Source: Sinonovacula constricta
Taxonomy: Eukaryota > Mollusca > Bivalvia > Cardiida > Solecurtidae
Assembly (NCBI GenBank): GCA_007844125.1
Contig: CM017564.1
Location: forward strand, 21,003,004-21,067,003
Length of the DNA: 64,000 nt
Reading direction: 5' to 3'
This document shows, in pieces, positions 47,766 through 61,264 of this stretch. The translations under genes and the position numbers were made by a program. Numbering within the stretch: position 1 is the first letter of the stretch; each line of letters begins with the position of its first letter. The notes beneath the pieces were generated by a model. That model saw nothing but the letters and a program-made list of their open reading frames with translations. It made no database searches and was not told where the DNA came from.

Positions 47766-48499
47766 ACGTAGCTGCCTGTACGCAGAATACTTATCTCCGT
47801 AGTCCCCAATGATTGACGTAAACAGTTAAATCTGCAATAAAAATCTTACCCTAGTAATGCAATCAACTAGAAACCTTGTCTGCACCATGAACAAAGTAAA
47901 ATAATAACTTTTTTTGTATCTCCTGGTATGGCACAAGTTTTGTACTCTTACACTTCAAATGAGAACTTCTCCGATACTTCCATTGTCAGGACCATCATAC
48001 GTTTGTAGAACATGTGTTTGCTTAAGGAATATGTACTGAGCTGCAACTTTTAGTTCACCGCTTAATACTTTATTTTCATGTTAGATTTCACGCTAAATAT
48101 AAACAATGATTACAACATTTAATTGACAGACACCACATTTATTTGTAGCCACCGATTCACAATCGTTTACGAGACCTACTGATAAAAAAGCTACAAACAA
48201 TTCGTGACTTAAACATCTATGGTTGTCCTATTGCTTTATATCAATTCGAGTTACACAATTTTTATGCTGCGAATTCACATAATGGCTTAAATGCAGTTCT
48301 GGTTTTCTCTAGATCATTACATTTTGCTTGAAGTCACGATAATAGAAATACGTCTACATTAAGCATGTGATTTTTTTTCTTGTATAAATATTCAGCGTGG
48401 ATCAAGGTTTACGAAAATGGCCATAACTTGAAAATCGGCGCTCGTGTTTGCCTGGCTTCTCTACTGTAAATAATACAAATTTTGTTTTTAAATATAAGG
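47766..48499. other. No recognised gene
   Basis: Nothing recognised. This separates the array from its isolated unit. Confidence 0.5.
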
Positions 48500-48519
48500 G
48501 TCTTAACAAGATCAGGCCA

Positions 48520-48650
48520 ACCTTTCTACCTCTACCATATACATTTATACATAGAATATTACACATTTACTAAATACGAAAATATTTGCCTAGGTGGGAA
48601 AATAAGCCCATCTATCCATGGGCTGATGTTTCCGGCTGTTTCTATCAGGT
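48520..48650. repeat. Isolated unit of the ~110-bp repeat
   Basis: ATTTGCCTAGGTGGGAAAAT and CCATGGGCTGATGTTTC match the units at 47380-47765, about 900 bases away. Confidence 0.75.
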
Positions 48651-48919
48651 AAGCGTTAACGAAAACGAGTTCTCTTTTTCTAAGCTACATGTTTTCGTTA
48701 TGAAAGCAGGAATTGGAATACATATATTTCTGTATGTTTTTGTTTGTTTGTTTTTGTTTGTTGTTGTTTTTTAATCCGATATAGAAAAATAAAAAAAAAA
48801 TAAATACATGCTGTACCGTTTCCGTTTTTCTTACTAGAAAAACAAAACTGAAAAGACGGTATATACACGGACCCAGAGTGCAGTGCAAACAGTGCACAGC
48901 AGTTTGGCAAGTTGGCAGA

Positions 48920-49005
48920 TTTTTCAAGATTCAAGATTCAAATATTTTATTACATGTAAGGCCACCGGCCCATATACAAAATGCAACAAATTAACCATAA
49001 ACATA
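48920..49005 (-). mobile_element. LINE 3' end of CR1/L2 style
   Basis: Minus strand: TATGGGCCGGTGGCCTTACA (a GGCC hairpin), TGTAATAAAATATTTGAATC, then the short tail repeat TTGAATCTTGAATCTTGA. CR1/L2-like LINEs end this way, with a hairpin, AATAAA and a short tandem tail. No RT coding sequence was found at 49005-49980, so it is strongly 5'-truncated. Confidence 0.5.
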
Positions 49006-49980
49006 GGTAGTGAGGATACAAATAATACCATTAGATATTATGTCTACAAATGTGCATAATTATCATCAACACACATTTATCATAAAACATGATGATAAAA
49101 AAATAATAATTTTGCCAAGAATGAAAAAACATATATTTAAACAATCATGAATTAATGTCAAAACTGTCGTTGTTTGACACTTTTTAACAATTAATCTAAT
49201 CTGTTCAAACTATTTTACTGTAGTACTAAATGAGGAGTTGACAGTTGATTTTTTACATTTTTCCTAACAAAAAACCTGTCTTTTTTCAAAAGCACAATAA
49301 AGATACATAGCAAGGTTTTCTATGTTATTCTAGTTTTATTTCAGTTTTTCTTGTAATAACCAAGAGTGCAGCACAGTTTGTTTCAAAAAGCTCAAATATA
49401 ATAGTCAAATATTAAATGTTTATCAAAATCTCCGCATACAGTATTTAATTGTTTGGAAAAACAATATATAGTGTTTTAATGTATATAAAAGTAGTTATAT
49501 TTTCCGCTGAATATCAAAATGTTTGTTGATAGTTAAGCTTTTTTGAACATAGTGAAGCTATTACTACTGCTGCTCCTGCTGATAATTTTTTGATGATTAA
49601 TAGTATTGATCCAACTGTCTGCTGTTAATGCATTTAATGTAATAGCATAAATGAAATTTAATAAAGGATTTAAATATCATATGTATTGTATTTTTAATTA
49701 TATTACGATTATTCACCAATCGGCAAAACAGGTATAACATAATCGTTATAAGTAGAAACGAATCGGAACAATCAGCGAATCGGAGCAGTGGTGTTTCCGC
49801 TGTTTATATTAGCTGCATGGAGAAACTTGTCATGCAAACAATAATAACGGACACAGAAAGTTCTAAGACATTGACAGGTTATTATGCTGATAAAATAACA
49901 GACTTGAAATAACTTGAGGTAAAATATCAACAAAAAAAACTTGTCAGTAAAATCTCCATTGTAGGAAAACTGAGGCTTTC
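49006..49980. other. AT-rich, no recognised gene
   Basis: May include more 3' UTR of the LINE above. Nothing certain. Confidence 0.45.
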
Positions 49981-49982
49981 TT

Positions 49983-50014
49983 TTGCCGACTGACCGTTCC
50001 AAGGCAGTAACTTC
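49983..50014 (+). repeat. Interspersed repeat X, core only
   Basis: TTGCCGACTGACCGTTCCAA then GGCAGTAACT. Confidence 0.65.
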
Positions 50015-50164
50015 TGTTGTTTTTGTTTCGTTTTTTTTTTGGTGGGTTTGGTCTCGTCTCTGTGTGTTTGTTCATTTTTAAATTATCCCTGTTTGCCTCT
50101 GTCGAGAGATAATTAGGATATCTGTGGTAATTGTTATAGGACCTTTTCTTATTAACATAGTATA

Positions 50165-51072
50165 ACTCATTATCTTAATGACTGTATATCGATAACTTAG
50201 ACCCCGTAATGACTTCATATCGATATTTTATACCCCGTAATGACTTCATATCGATAACTTAGACCCCGTAATAACGTTATGTGTGTATCTTATTACCCGT
50301 AATGACTTCATATCGATAACTTATACCCCGTAATGACTTCATATTGATAACTTATAACCCGAAATGACTTCATATCAATACCTCATACCCCGTAATGACT
50401 TCATATCGATAACTTATACCCCGTAATGACTTCATGTCGATAACTTACAACCCGAAATGATTTCATATCGATACCCCATACCCCGTAATGACTTCATATC
50501 GATAACTTATACCCCGTAATGACTTCATATCGCTAACTTATAACCCGTATTGACTTCATATCGATAACTTATATCCCGCAATGACTTCATATCGATAACT
50601 TAAACCCCGTAATGACTTCATACCGAAAACTTATACCTTGTAATGACTTCATATCGATAACTTATACCCCGTAATGTCTCCATATCGATCACTTAAACAC
50701 CGTAATGACTTCATATCGATAACTTAAACCCCGTAATGTCTTCATATCGATAACTTAAACCCCGTAATGTCTTCATATCGATAACTTAAACCCCGTAATG
50801 ACTTCATATTGATAACTTAAACCCCGTAATGACTTCATATTGATAACTTATACCCCGTAATGACTTTATATCAATAACTTTAACCCCGTAATGACTTCAT
50901 ATCGATAACTGAAACGCCGTAAATACTTCATATCGATAACTTATACTTCGTAATGAGTTCATGTCAGTAACTTATACCCTGTAATGACTTCATGTCGGTT
51001 ACTTATACACCTTAATGGCTTCAAGTCGGTAACCTTAACCCTTTAATAACTTCATGTCGGTAACCTTTAGTA
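50165..51072. repeat. 31-bp satellite, array 2 (~29 units)
   Basis: Consensus TAATGACTTCATATCGATAA plus CTTATACCCCG. Central units are almost identical. The right-hand units drift towards the array-1 form (TTCATGTCGGTAAC). Confidence 0.95.
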
Positions 51073-51162
51073 GCAACCAAAGGGGCGGTGGGTTTCGGCT
51101 TCGGGTATTACTTTATTATCGGAAATAAAAAATACAGCACTTTCCAGAAATATTTGCATGTA

Positions 51163-51225
51163 GCGAGATTCGGCACCGTATGACTGTTCAAGTGTCGGTG
51201 TGCCGTAAAACCCAAACTACAAAAT
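51163..51225 (+). mobile_element. LINE 3'-terminus fragment E
   Basis: ATTCGGCACCGTATGACTGT then GTGTCGGTGTGCCGTAAAAC and CCAAAC match 14780-14835. Only the last 60 bases of the LINE are present, about 90 bases after the 31-bp satellite. Confidence 0.78.
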
Positions 51226-51534
51226 ACTATACAGATAGCAAGATTCGCATGATTAACTAAAATCCAATTCGCGTTGCACGAATACTTGCAAGCGACATTA
51301 AGGTAAGATATGAGTGTTAAAATCCGTATAGATTTTCTACTGATTTAAATCTAAATACACTGTACTGACAATTTCTGTTGACAACGTCACTTTTCTTCTG
51401 ACGCAGCCATAATGTTCCCACCTTTACAGAAGTTACAAGTCTATAGAATTTGCAAATGACAGCTATAAAAACTGGCATCATGACATGATAAGCAGAATAT
51501 GTTGAGGAAAACAGGTGTTGCACGCCAGGAGGTC

Positions 51535-51727
51535 CCTTTTGCCAACTGACCGTTCCAAAGCAGTAACTGGTGCGTTTATTGTTGTTGTTTTTGTTTGTGT
51601 TTTTTTGTTGTTGAATGACTCATTACATTTTTCAGCACTCGAATGCCTTTGTCTTATGCCCTTTTTAGATTTTATTTTATGTTGCAATGTTCATAGGACT
51701 TTGTCATTTTACTCTATTGATACATTT
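51535..51727 (+). repeat. Interspersed repeat X copy
   Basis: Core as AACTGACCGTTCCAAAGCAG, then GAATGACTCATTACA, CCTTTGTCTTATGCCCTTTT, TATGTTGCAATGTTCATAGG and ACTTTGTCAT in family order. Confidence 0.72.
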
Positions 51728-52761
51728 TGCCAATATCGACTAAATTCTTGTGCTGTAATCATGGATGTATAATGACATTCGTAAAGAAGTGACATTAATA
51801 TTCAAATGTGAACTCGAATGTAGAATGCTCTAGTAAGAACGTCATAACTGCTGTATGGCGGACCTGTGACTACCTTTGATTTTAAGCTAAGTTGGAATGT
51901 GCTATTTTCAAAATTACAACCGCAAGTCACCAGGAAATACAGTAAATGTGTTTCTGCTACTCATTTTGAAATCTTTTTTCCTCCCAGTGAAACTATTCTG
52001 TCAATATAAAGCCCATTTAAAGCAAAGCGTAACTGTTGTAAAAATGAATTAATTCAACTGTAACTAAGAAACAAAATAAAAACAATCTTTTCATTATCAA
52101 AAAAGTGTGAAAATTATTGATAAATTTAATAAATGGCCAGATTATAACAGATATCATGATTAAAGGGGCCTTAAAACATTTTAAAAGAATGAGACATCTA
52201 CTATATATATTAATGTTGTCCTTCAAATATCTTAACACAACCCTAATTTGTAACAGACCGTCTGTTTTGCCGTTATGTAAATTTATTATTTTTTCTTGTT
52301 ATATTAATATGAAGAATATTCAATTTTATTATATAATTTTAAACAATTTATAATGGTATGCATGACATGCAAACCGATACAATATGGACAGCTTGTAAAC
52401 ATGCTAAATAACACAGTACCTAGGCCACAGTTAACACCTTTGATGTTAGAAGGAAGTGTGTCTTTATCTTAGCTTCAAACTTTAAACATTGTTTTAATCG
52501 CTTTAACAACCCAATTAAATAATTTTTGAATAATATATTTAAGTATTGATTACACTGATATAGCACTTTGTTCAACTGTATACCATCACGCGATCACATA
52601 CTGCTTGTTCGTTAGAGGTTGACGGACTGAATTCCCTAACTATGTCCTCAAATCGTAGTAAATATATGTTTATGGTAAAACACTTGCAAGTTAATTACAT
52701 TCAATATGGTGTTGTAATTTTAATAATACTCTTGAAGAATAATCGTCAAACTGGACAGAAA
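51728..52761. other. AT-rich, no recognised gene
   Basis: Nothing recognised. Confidence 0.5.

Positions 52762-52828
<67 letters not shown>
52762..52828. repeat. (AAT)n microsatellite
   Basis: About 22 triplets. Confidence 0.97.
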
Positions 52829-54116
52829 GTTGTTTTATATAGCGTAAATCATGATAATTTCAAACTTATATTGAATAGGTGTCATCTAATTAAGAAACAA
52901 TAATGTACTTACTGCTATAGAGGGACAATGTACTATTGTAAACATACCCTATCTTCAGATTGTAAACAGGCAAAACAATGCAACCAATACGCTGCGATCC
53001 TAAATAGATTATTACCCTCCTGATTAGCCGGGGCATTAAGCTATTGTAAAATTTGTAAAGGCTGAATTTTACGCCAAACATTTTAAGTTTTGCAAGAATG
53101 TAGGCTAGCACATGAACAATTTGTCCAGTAATGAACACGTTCAATGCATTCCGTTGTTATAAACATTATGTCACGCTCTATCACTTCCAACACATTTTCG
53201 TAGGCTATTGTTTCACCCTTTGGAAATATCAACGATTAGCCACTTGTATATATAAATACTATTTCACTTTGAATGGAATATAAGGGCATATTCCAAATTT
53301 AATGTTTTTATAGAGATATAAATGGCTTTAAATGCAATAATTTGTGCCGAAATAAACATGGTTGTTTTTGTTGTTAATTTTTGATGTTGCTAAATAGCTT
53401 ACATTTTTCAGGTAGGTTGTTTTCATATATATTATTACTGCTTGTTGGCAATAAGTAATCGCCGATATGCATATGCATAATCTCGTATTTAAAAATTTAT
53501 TTTGTGTGCACTTATTATTATGCTAGTTTAGATATATTTCCCCAAATATGTGTGCAAGTATGTGTGTGTGTGTGCTTGTTTGTTGTTGTTTTTAGTGTGT
53601 AGCTAGCTAAGTCATGCCCAAAACAACAACATAATAATAATGTAATAACTAGAATAAAAACATTTAGATAACGGATGTCATAAGGCTTTTGCTGACATGG
53701 AATTGGATGCATAAACAAAGTGGCACGTAATTTTAGAGATGGTTGGTGGTTGTATAACACATCCATAACATAACCACGTTGCAAACTGCTAAGAAATCAC
53801 CTGACAGTCTCCACAAGACGTACAGGACGAAATGAATATACTTATATGTTTTCTCTCTAATACAAACGTGTTAAACGTGTTATTTTAGCTTTACATTGAA
53901 AATAAGAAAGCAACAATTACCAAAACACCCTATTTACAAAACAACAACGTTATCTAGTTAACTTATTTGAAGCCGAGGTCAACATGGTTTTCAGCAATTG
54001 AGTAATCCATGGTTCTGTGGTCAAAAAAACATGACATCACCTGAACTATAAGTTTTCTATGTTTGTGGAATAAACGATAATAATTGTGATCAGGATTAGT
54101 ATAGTTATTATGATCA
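52829..54116. other. No recognised gene
   Basis: Nothing recognised. A short TG run lies at 53560-53575. Confidence 0.5.
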
Positions 54117-54222
54117 TGGTGATGGTGATGATGACGATGATGATGATGATGATGATGATGTGGATGATGTGGATGATGTGGATGAGGATGAGGATGATGA
54201 GGATGATGAGGATGATGAAGAC

Positions 54223-54277
<55 letters not shown>

Positions 54278-54342
54278 GTGATGGTGATGGTGATGATGAT
54301 GATGACGATGATATTGACGACGACGCAGCCGATGACGACGAC

Positions 54343-54408
<66 letters not shown>

Positions 54409-54588
54409 AAGGATGATGATGATGATGATGATGATGATTATGATGATAATGATGATGACGATGATATTGACGACGACGCTGCCGATGACGACGACGATGA
54501 TGACGATGATGATGATGATGATGATGATCATGATCATGATCATGATGATGATGATCATGATGATCATGATGATCATGATGAAGACAAT
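54117..54588. repeat. (GAT)n compound microsatellite with ~153-bp internal duplication
   Basis: GAT runs with an embedded GATATTGACGACGACGC(A/T)G segment occurring twice (about 54309 and 54462). Open in several frames only because of the triplet. Confidence 0.95.
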
Positions 54589-54709
54589 TAGTTAAACTTG
54601 ACTAGTAAACGAGTTGTCTAATGAACGTTACGGAAGAACCATGCAGTGTTCATGCTTATAATCCATGACAATAGTAATATCACATTACACTCTGTCGCAT
54701 TGTTTGGAC

Positions 54710-55045
54710 ACAGGGCCATCCAGAGGTCAAAAATGTAGCACATAACCAAGCATTATGATGAGATTGGTGTGGAATTTGCCGTCTTTTTGTGCCGATACTG
54801 TGAAGCGACATTTGTATTATTATAGTACAGGGGCATTTATGAGGTGCCCAGGGACAGAACTCGGCCGGTCCATTATACTGACACCGACGAGTCAGGCGTT
54901 ATGCTGTCCCCTTAGTCCAGAGCGTTAGGGGGGAAGCCTCTACTACCAACTTTAAAGTCTTCGTTTTGACCTGACCGGGGGTTTAAACCCGCGATCCGCG
55001 AGCCGACGTTCTACCACTCGAGATATTGCAGCTGGTCCAAGCATT
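54710..55045 (-). mobile_element. tRNA-derived SINE, V-SINE/RUDI-like
   Basis: Minus strand: tRNA-like head with A box (ATATCTCGAGTGGTAGAACG) and B box (GGGTTTAAACCCCC), then a core reading AAGACTTTAAAGTTGGTAGT, GAGGCTTCCCCCC, AAGGGGACAGC and GGTGTCAGTATAATGGACCG, followed by a 3' part. This core resembles that of molluscan V-superfamily SINEs as I remember it. It is absent from the matching copy at 39181-39618, which marks the insertion. GCATTGTTTGG before it and GCATTTGG after it may be the target duplication. Confidence 0.65.
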
Positions 55046-55158
55046 TGGTGGGAGTTTAGTCTGGGTTGATCGGTGTACAAATGTTTTGTACTTCACGTGA
55101 CATGAACTGTAAACTACAACGAAGTAGAATTTCTTTCCTACGCAAAATTAATTAATGA

Positions 55159-55325
<167 letters not shown>

Positions 55326-55539
55326 TAATTATACTACTTATAATAAAACAGCAACATCAGCACATTGAAGAATAATGCTGATTACCGATGTCAGCATATC
55401 AAAAAAGTGCGTTGTGCCTCGAAAAATGTTAGGTCTTTTCCATGGTGCCTTCAATAATCGGCAGTGATAGGTAGCTCGAAATTATTGAAGTAAAGGTTTA
55501 ATATCGGCTTAATTTATTGCAGCGTCGGATGATGATGAA

Positions 55540-57089
55540 CCCTGCTGCTAGGCAGACCCCTGAAGCCATGTGACTCGTGTGCACAGCCGATGTGTGTTTA
55601 GCATTCGCTGTCAATTGCCCGTCTAACGAGCGCTATCGGCACTCCTTGGCGGTGATGCAGACGTTATTAGCCGAGGTGCTTTGGTTGTTTGTCACCTTGC
55701 ATCCTCATCAACGTACTAAACAAATTTTAGAGTCTACTTAAAGTTAACTTTTTTTTCAGGTCAGCCAAAATGATTAAAAGATGGAACCAAAAATTGTGTT
55801 GAGTTTTAACAAGGATATCTTTTTGTGAATTACCAAAAATATTTTAAGTCACAGCTTTGAGATTGATTCTGACATAGAAGAGAGCAAAAAGGTATTTTTA
55901 AGTTATATCTAAGCAAAATAAAAAACTTAAACAGTATCAATAGTTTTAGCATTTGTAGGTCTAAATCCCTCCCGGACAATGTACCTTCAGGTCATTTTAG
56001 CATAGGCGGTCAAACTTTAAAAATTAACAAATCGGTAAATTAATTAAAGAAAAATATATCTTAAAGTTGGAATTTTATCAGAAAAATATCCGATGTTATT
56101 ATCAGTATGTTTACGGGACTTAACTGTGCGCATCAAATAAACATATATAAACAGAAATAGTTTTGTTATCGAAGGATTTGTCCGTACTCCGTTTTTAGTA
56201 ATATCCCATGGTTAAAGAATTTGTATCAAGTTGCAAAATAGTGAAAAGGGAAGATGTATCGTTAAGTTTATGATGATTTAATAATTTAGTGATGTGCAGC
56301 TGTAGGAAGCACCATGTTAGGCAATAGTACTTTTGCGCAGTTTTCGTTGGATCAAAAGTGTTGTTGTTTCAAATATTTTAACAGATTTATAATATGCTTT
56401 GGTAATTGTAATAATGATATTTTACTTCCTTTCCCAATTTATACTTTAGGGAAAATATATAAATTTGAAAAGACTTAGTTATATTTGGTTTGTTTAACAA
56501 TATTTACTGATAGTCAAGTCTTAGTTGTTGCTTCCATTAATATTGTACATCGAAATTATGCGCAGTACGTTCTCGAACAGAAATCTAAATTCGGACAATG
56601 TTAATGTATATTTATTAAGCATAATTATTATTCAGCGATACTGCAATTGTTGTATACTAAAAATTACGCTAAGATAGCAAGGTTATTTTTTAATTATTAT
56701 TTTCTTTTCCATTATGTGCACGCGACGAACGATTTGAAAATGGAACCAAGGATTTAATTTACTTGCATTTTATGTATGTGTTGGCCAATTTTGGCGTATA
56801 TTTTGGGAATAATTCGAACCAGTTTTCAACAACACAGTTATGCTGCTCAAGGTTTTTGTAATTTAACATTCAGAGTCAGTTTAATAAAACCATTAAAACT
56901 ATTAACCTTCAGAACGCATCTCCGACATTTTAGATACATCTTGTTCCAACCGTCTTCTCGCCTCCACTGCCCAAAGATCGTATGTCAAGTTCGGTCTTGA
57001 TCTGGGCCTAAGCATTGCCATAAAATGTAAATCCTACAAAGACAAGTGAGACAAAGTATGTTAATGTCGTCGTTTCAAGTCATCCACAA
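55540..57089. other. No recognised gene
   Basis: Frame 56776-57000 is not recognisable. Confidence 0.5.
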
Positions 57090-57777
57090 CTTAACACAAC
57101 CACAAAACACTATTACCAAATACTACCAACAAAAACACCATCAAATACCATCACCAAACACCACCAGCAAAGACACCAACAAAAACTGACCAAACACCAC
57201 CACCAATTACAACCACCAAACACCAATACCAAATACCGCACGCCGCCATCGCACACCACCACCCAACACCTCCACAAAACACCACCACCAAACACCGCAT
57301 ACCACCACAATATACCGCCACCAAACACATCTACCAAAATACACCACGAAACACGTCCAACAAATACCACCACCAAGCACCTTCACCAAACACCACCACG
57401 AAACACCACCACCAAACACCACCAAACACCACCACCTAACACCACCACCAATCTCCATCACCAAACACCACCACCAAAAACCACCACTAAACACCATCAA
57501 CCACCACCCAAACACCACCACCAAACTCCACACCAAACAACGCACACCGGCACTAAACACTATCAACAACACCACCACCAAACACCACCACTAAACACCA
57601 CCACCAAACATCACCAACACATACCATCACCAAACACGTCCACCAAACAACACCATCAAACACCACACAAAATGTCACCACCAAACACCACCACCAAACA
57701 TCAACACCAAACGTCACCACCAAATACCACCAACAAACACCACCGCCAAACACCACCACTTAACACCACCATCAAAC
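57090..57777. repeat. CACCACCAAACAC-type minisatellite
   Basis: About 690 bases built from ACCACCACCAAACACC-like units with strong strand asymmetry (plus strand almost free of G). The reverse strand gives Trp/Gly/Val-rich frames that are not genes. Confidence 0.95.
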
Positions 57778-59059
57778 ACTAACCAAATATATGTAAACCA
57801 AACGATCCGTCTACAGATAAATAATCGACTGCCCTCAAAAACGTTTTAAGTATTTAAGAGAACACTCTCAAATAGTAAAATTAAGTATATTCACACGACC
57901 TCGCTTTTGACATGCCTACTTGCGGCCAATCATGGATAATGTAAAAGAATGGAGAAACCCTATCCTACGAAATTTTTGCAAGCGATTGTGTATGACTACA
58001 ATGTAATACAATGGACTTAATGGGAGGCATTCATTACATGATCAAATTAATGGCTCATTGCACGAAAGGCAGACTTGTCAGATTACAGATAAAAGATCTG
58101 CGATCTTGAACCACTGAAAGTATAGCATTGTCATTTAACATTGACGCATGACATACAACTAAAAATAAATGTACAGTTTACTTTTGTTTAAACTACAATT
58201 ACCACATATCTACACAGCTTGGTAAATTAGACGTTAAACGAACTTCTAAAATAAACGTAAATTGAAATCATTGCTTTTGGTGGTAAACATGTTCTTATTT
58301 AGTGCCTTTAAGAAAGGGCACTTACAGAACTCACAACAACGGTCTATTAATTTACAAATTAAAACTTAAATTATACGTAGGAAAAGTCGTTGTCCAAGTT
58401 AACAATCAAACTTTAATTGTATTAAAAAAATGTCATCATAATGATCGATAATAGTATTGCTCCTTCTGAGGTAAGCATGATTGTTTCATGTTTTTGAAAT
58501 ATCCATTGAACAAACTCAATGTATTGTTTAAACAAATATTTATGGCGCATCACAATAAATTCCATATGTGTTGACAATTTGTTTAATTTTTTTAAAAAAT
58601 AAGCCTAGTTTAATACATAAAGTTTAACAAGAACAGCTTTTCCGATGTATAAACAAAGTTGAAACACTTAAAACATTTTATTCCTGAAAATTAAACATCG
58701 TTTTATTGTTTAGCAATGACAAAACATGCATGCATTTAAGCATAGTAATTAACTGTGTAAAAACTGAAGTACAACTAACAGCAACACGTACATCAGACCT
58801 ACATGGCAAAAAAAGTATAATATGGATATTTATACATCTCAACAGAAACGAATCTATAAACATAACATACGTGACAAGTGATGCTAACAAAATGATTAAA
58901 TAAATATACGAAACAGGAACAATGGACAATATTGACTAGTGCGTTAATGTCAGTATTTCTGATGTTAATACGCATTAACAGCTTCTTCTCTTATGTGCAG
59001 GGTCATCGGTTTACTTAAGTAAACACAGGAGCTTCCTCAATTGTCCGATGTTTGTTTCA
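57778..59059. other. AT-rich, no recognised gene
   Basis: Nothing recognised. Confidence 0.5.
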
Positions 59060-59512
59060 AGAGGACTCTTGACTGAACGGCCAGAACTGATTTTAATTGC
59101 TTACATACGACACCTGACTTTCACTGGCTTGATTCGACATTTGATTGTTATTGACTACAATTCAGCACCTGATTTTTATTGACCACAATTAGGCACCTAC
59201 TTTTTATTGAGTACAATTCGGCAGATGATTTTATTGACTTCCATTCGGCATTGTTTTAATGGCTACAATTCGGCACTTATTTCTATTGACTACAATTCGG
59301 CCCCTGATTTTCCATGGCTTGTTTCGACAAGTACTTTTGATTGGCTACAATTCGGCACCTAATTTCTAGTGACTACAATTTGGCCCCTGATTTTCCATGG
59401 CTTGATTCGACAAGTGCCTTTTATTGACTACAATTCGGCACCTAACTTTTATTGACTACAATTAGGTACCTGACGTTCTCTGGCTTGATTTGGAACATGG
59501 TTTTCATTTCCT
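59060..59512. repeat. ~30-bp satellite
   Basis: Unit near TTGACTACAATTCGGCACCT plus GATTTTTA, interspersed with a TCCATGGCTTG(A/T)TTCGACAAG variant at intervals, suggesting a higher-order unit. Confidence 0.88.
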
Positions 59513-59712
59513 TCAATCAGAGAAAGACAGACGAACAAAGACGGGGAGAGAGGGAAAAAAGAAACGAAAAGTGGAGTGGGGGAACGGAAGGGACAAAGGG
59601 GACCGGGATGACGGGAGAGTAAGAAAAGTGTAAAAGGGTAAAAGAGATAATAAAGAGAAATGACATGGTGTCAGGTAAACAAAAGAGAGTGAAGAAAAGA
59701 TTATATAGAGGG
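59513..59712. repeat. Purine-rich tract
   Basis: About 200 bases overwhelmingly A and G on the plus strand (GGGGAGAGAGGGAAAAAAGA and similar). Sequence of this kind can form a triplex. No gene. Confidence 0.85.
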
Positions 59713-60418
<706 letters not shown>

Positions 60419-61082
60419 ATTTTTAACCGAGCTTTATATGAATTACATGAAATACGCAAGTGCCGAACGAAAACGAGTGGCCCTTGAACCACTCTGATGG
60501 CATGAGCTTATAATTTATCTGAATAATATTGATTTAAATAAAGAAATTAAATCTTTTTTTTTCTGACTGCTTTTTGAACGCTGGTCGCCATACGAGCAAA
60601 TAAACCGCACAACAATAGCATCAAGTCTAATATAAAAGTAACGAAATGATCAAACCTTAAGGATAGTAAAGTACATCAACAGTATGTCAAATTTGAACGT
60701 ATTCACACAGAGTGTAATATAAAGTTAATGAAGGTCGGTAGCCAACCCTACGCGAATATGTCTTCCTGGTATTATCTCATTGGGCCTACAATTTACTGTG
60801 GGTTTACAATGTATTGTTGATATTTAATGGTAAAATATGGCAAATAGTCATGAGTGTTTAGCCATCTTGTCACCAGGAACACTAAGTGTTAACTCAGCTT
60901 GTCACCAGAAATATGATGACTTATCAATATTTCCAAAAAATACATAGTATCGGAAAGTGCCCAGTGACAAGAAACACATTGAGTGACAAGAAACACATTG
61001 AGTCCCACATGAAGACACTCAGCAAACCCACCGTGACACGCGTGACGCAATGTGTTAACACATTTCTTAATAATGTTTCGGT
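60419..61082. other. No gene; 57-bp-satellite-like pieces from about 60865
   Basis: CTTGTCACCAG(G/A)AA occurs twice, AGTGACAAGAAACACATTG twice at 60962-61001, and GACGCAATGTGTTAACACAT near 61045. These echo the satellite to the right of repeat X. Confidence 0.5.
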
Positions 61083-61262
61083 CTTTTGATCGTTCCAAGG
61101 CGGTAACTGTCGGGTTTGCTCTTTTGGTTAAATGACATCACGAATTTGTTCTTATTTTTTCACTTGGCTAGGATGTTAGTGAAATACCTTTGTCCTGTGC
61201 CTTTTCAGAGTGTGGTATATGTTGCAATGCTTATAAGACTATGTCATATATTCTTATTAAAA
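61083..61262 (+). repeat. Interspersed repeat X copy
   Basis: Core as GATCGTTCCAAGGCGGTAAC, TGTCGGGTTTGCTCTTTTGG, GTTAAATGAC, CCTTTGTCCTGTGCCTTTTC, GGTATATGTTGCAATGC and TATGTCATATATTCTTATTA. Confidence 0.75.
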
Positions 61263-61264
61263 CA

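Noticed and set aside
50165..51072. 31-bp regular repeats resembling a CRISPR array
   Set aside because: No spacers between units; simple tandem satellite.
54117..54588. Long Asp-, Met- and Ile-rich open frames on both strands
   Set aside because: They are translations of a GAT microsatellite, which lacks stops in most frames.
57113..57759. Trp/Gly/Val-rich frames on the minus strand
   Set aside because: Translation of the CACCA minisatellite; the composition follows the repeat.
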